Positions 5,093 to 6,315 of a stretch of 6,315 nucleotides of DNA are shown in pieces. The notes under the pieces were generated by a model. The model did no database searches. It saw nothing but the letters and a program-made list of their open reading frames with translations, and was not told the DNA's origin. Every line of letters starts with the position of its first letter. The stretch's first letter is position 1. Position numbers and translations under genes: made by a program. Origin of the DNA: Methanosarcinales archaeon (GTDB lineage: Archaea > Halobacteriota > Methanosarcinia > Methanosarcinales > Methanocomedenaceae); NCBI GenBank assembly GCA_030666885.1, contig DAOUWY010000116.1, forward strand, positions 1-6,315. The letters are read 5' to 3'.

Positions 5093-6315
5093 ATGAACCT
5101 TACAGACCTCATCAAAACCGGAGAATCCAACACCATCGAATTCAAAGAAAAATTCGATGAACGGACCATCGAATCAGCAGTAGCTTTCGCCAACACAAAG
5201 GGCGGTACTATTTTCATAGGCATATCCGACAAAAATAACATCAAAGGCATCAAAATCGGAAAAGAAACCATTAATCAGTGGACAAATCAAATATCCCAGA
5301 GCACAGACCCCCGCATAATCCCCGAAATCGAACAAATTAAAGTCAGTGGAAAGACCATCATCGCAGTAAAAATAAAAGAAAATCCAATAAAACCAGTATC
5401 AACGAAGGGACGGTGCCTGAAAAGAGTAGACAGCAGCAATCGTGCCATGAGTGCACAGGAAGTGGCACAAATGCACCTGCACTCAACAGGAATGAGCTGG
5501 GACAAATATCCCGCAAAAGACGCCAGTCTTGAAGATATTGACATCGACAACGTAAATAGATACATCAGGAAAGCCAGGGAAACAGGCAGGAAAAAGATAG
5601 GGGACGATGAAGAGCCAATGCAGGTTCTTGAGAAAATGAACCTCATAACGCAAGGCCAACCCACCTGGGCAGCAATTCTTCTATTTTCCCAACAGACAAA
5701 TAAATTCATTTCCCAGGCTGCGATACACTGCGGAAGGTTCAAAGAAAAAAATATTGTCATTGATGACAGAATGATTGTTGGCACCGTTCTTGAGCAGATT
5801 GAAGAAGCCATGGACTTCATACGCAAAAACATCAATGTCGAATTTGTGATGACAGGCAGACCACAAAGGGATCAAATATGGGATTACCCATTAGAAGCCC
5901 TGCGCGAAGCCCTCATCAATGCCGTTTGCCATCGGGACTATACGATCTTCTCAAACATAGAAGTACGAATCTATGACGACAAACTCATAATCAGGAGTCC
6001 CGGGTTTTTACCCTATGGGATCACACTGGAAGAACTGTACAAGCCACATTCATCAACACTGCGAAACAAAGGACTGGCAGAAGTACTGTATGATACTGAA
6101 CTAATCGAAAGATGGGGCAGCGGCATAGAAAAAATACAACAACACTGTCTCGATGCCGGACTTCCAGAACCAACATTTGAGGAATATCAGGGGTTCCGGG
6201 TTGTGTTTAGAAAAGATGTCTATGACGAAGAATATCTCCGCAGCCTGAACCTGAATGAAAGGCAGATCAAAGCCGTCATGTATGTCAAGGAAAGTGGACA
6301 GATCACGAATAAAGA
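5093..6315 (+). CDS. AlbA_2/Schlafen-like + GHKL-type ATPase protein (COG2865 type), 3' end beyond window
   Basis: The 407 visible residues are open to the last base. The N-terminal AlbA_2 domain (about 1-125) shows ESNTIEFKEKFDE (11-23), AFANTKGGTIFIGISD (31-46) and the closing KRVDSSNRAMSAQE. A linker follows, then WAAILLFS (202-209) and IHCGRFK (221-227). The GHKL region has LREALINAVCHRDY (270-283, N-box Glu and Asn), LIIRSPGFLPYGI (298-310), STLRNKGLAEVL and ERWGSGIEKIQ (339-349). A winged helix begins at LNERQIKAVMYVKESG (387-402) and runs off the window. It shares its layout with the first gene but differs clearly in sequence and base composition, so it is not a recent copy. AlbA_2 domains are thought to bind nucleic acid, and some Schlafen relatives are nucleases. 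No Shine-Dalgarno precedes ATG 5093; translation may be coupled to the ORF ending nine bases upstream. Confidence 0.92.
   Translation, partial: MNLTDLIKTGESNTIEFKEKFDERTIESAVAFANTKGGTIFIGISDKNNIKGIKIGKETINQWTNQISQSTDPRIIPEIEQIKVSGKTIIAVKIKENPIKPVSTKGRCLKRVDSSNRAMSAQEVAQMHLHSTGMSWDKYPAKDASLEDIDIDNVNRYIRKARETGRKKIGDDEEPMQVLEKMNLITQGQPTWAAILLFSQQTNKFISQAAIHCGRFKEKNIVIDDRMIVGTVLEQIEEAMDFIRKNINVEFVMTGRPQRDQIWDYPLEALREALINAVCHRDYTIFSNIEVRIYDDKLIIRSPGFLPYGITLEELYKPHSSTLRNKGLAEVLYDTELIERWGSGIEKIQQHCLDAGLPEPTFEEYQGFRVVFRKDVYDEEYLRSLNLNERQIKAVMYVKESGQITNK

Noticed and set aside
5287..5835. 182-codon open frame on the minus strand
   Set aside because: It lies fully inside the well-supported AlbA_2/ATPase gene, and its product has no coherent domain; it is a shadow frame.

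Overview
The window is accessory, defence-island-like DNA, and every gene in it reads on the + strand. The host is most likely a methanogen-type or ANME-type archaeon. The hints are mixed AGG/AGA and ATA codon use, GGTG-type Shine-Dalgarno sequences and a TATA-rich element upstream of one gene. A bacterium is not excluded, because no housekeeping gene is present to settle it.

Layout. (1) 1-1176: the 3' part of an AlbA_2 / Schlafen-like plus GHKL-ATPase protein (COG2865 type), ending in a 12-bp tandem-repeat linker and a winged-helix tail. (2) 1177-1296: a short gap with a hairpin followed by a T-run, overlapped by a weak 44-codon ORF. (3) 1297-3021: a stand-alone C-terminal half of PglX, the BREX adenine methyltransferase/specificity protein. 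The N-terminal methyltransferase half is absent. An AT-rich recognition region (about 28% G+C in sampled lines) sits inside flanks of about 52% G+C. (4) 3018-3217: remains of a small gene that reads sensibly only if the frame changes at an A5 run. (5) 3251-4939: a very AT-rich gene of 562 codons with a HEPN-like R-x4-H motif, otherwise unrecognised. (6) 4964-5083: a 39-aa ORF that looks like the cut-off start of a longer protein. (7) 5093 to the window end: a second, 5'-complete AlbA_2 plus GHKL-ATPase protein, truncated by the window edge.

How the parts may work together. PglX normally methylates host DNA and marks self in BREX type 1. A PglX C-terminal half alone cannot methylate. It could be a spare specificity cassette for a full PglX elsewhere, a specificity subunit working in trans, or a decaying fragment. 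Its neighbours are a HEPN-like protein (HEPN proteins are often RNases in defence systems) and two AlbA_2 ATPases (often found in defence islands). Together they suggest either a BREX-associated accessory module or a small unrecognised system. The base-composition breaks and gene fragments show that the region was assembled by recombination. No other BREX core gene (brxA, brxB, brxC, pglZ, brxL), recombinase or insertion sequence is visible here.
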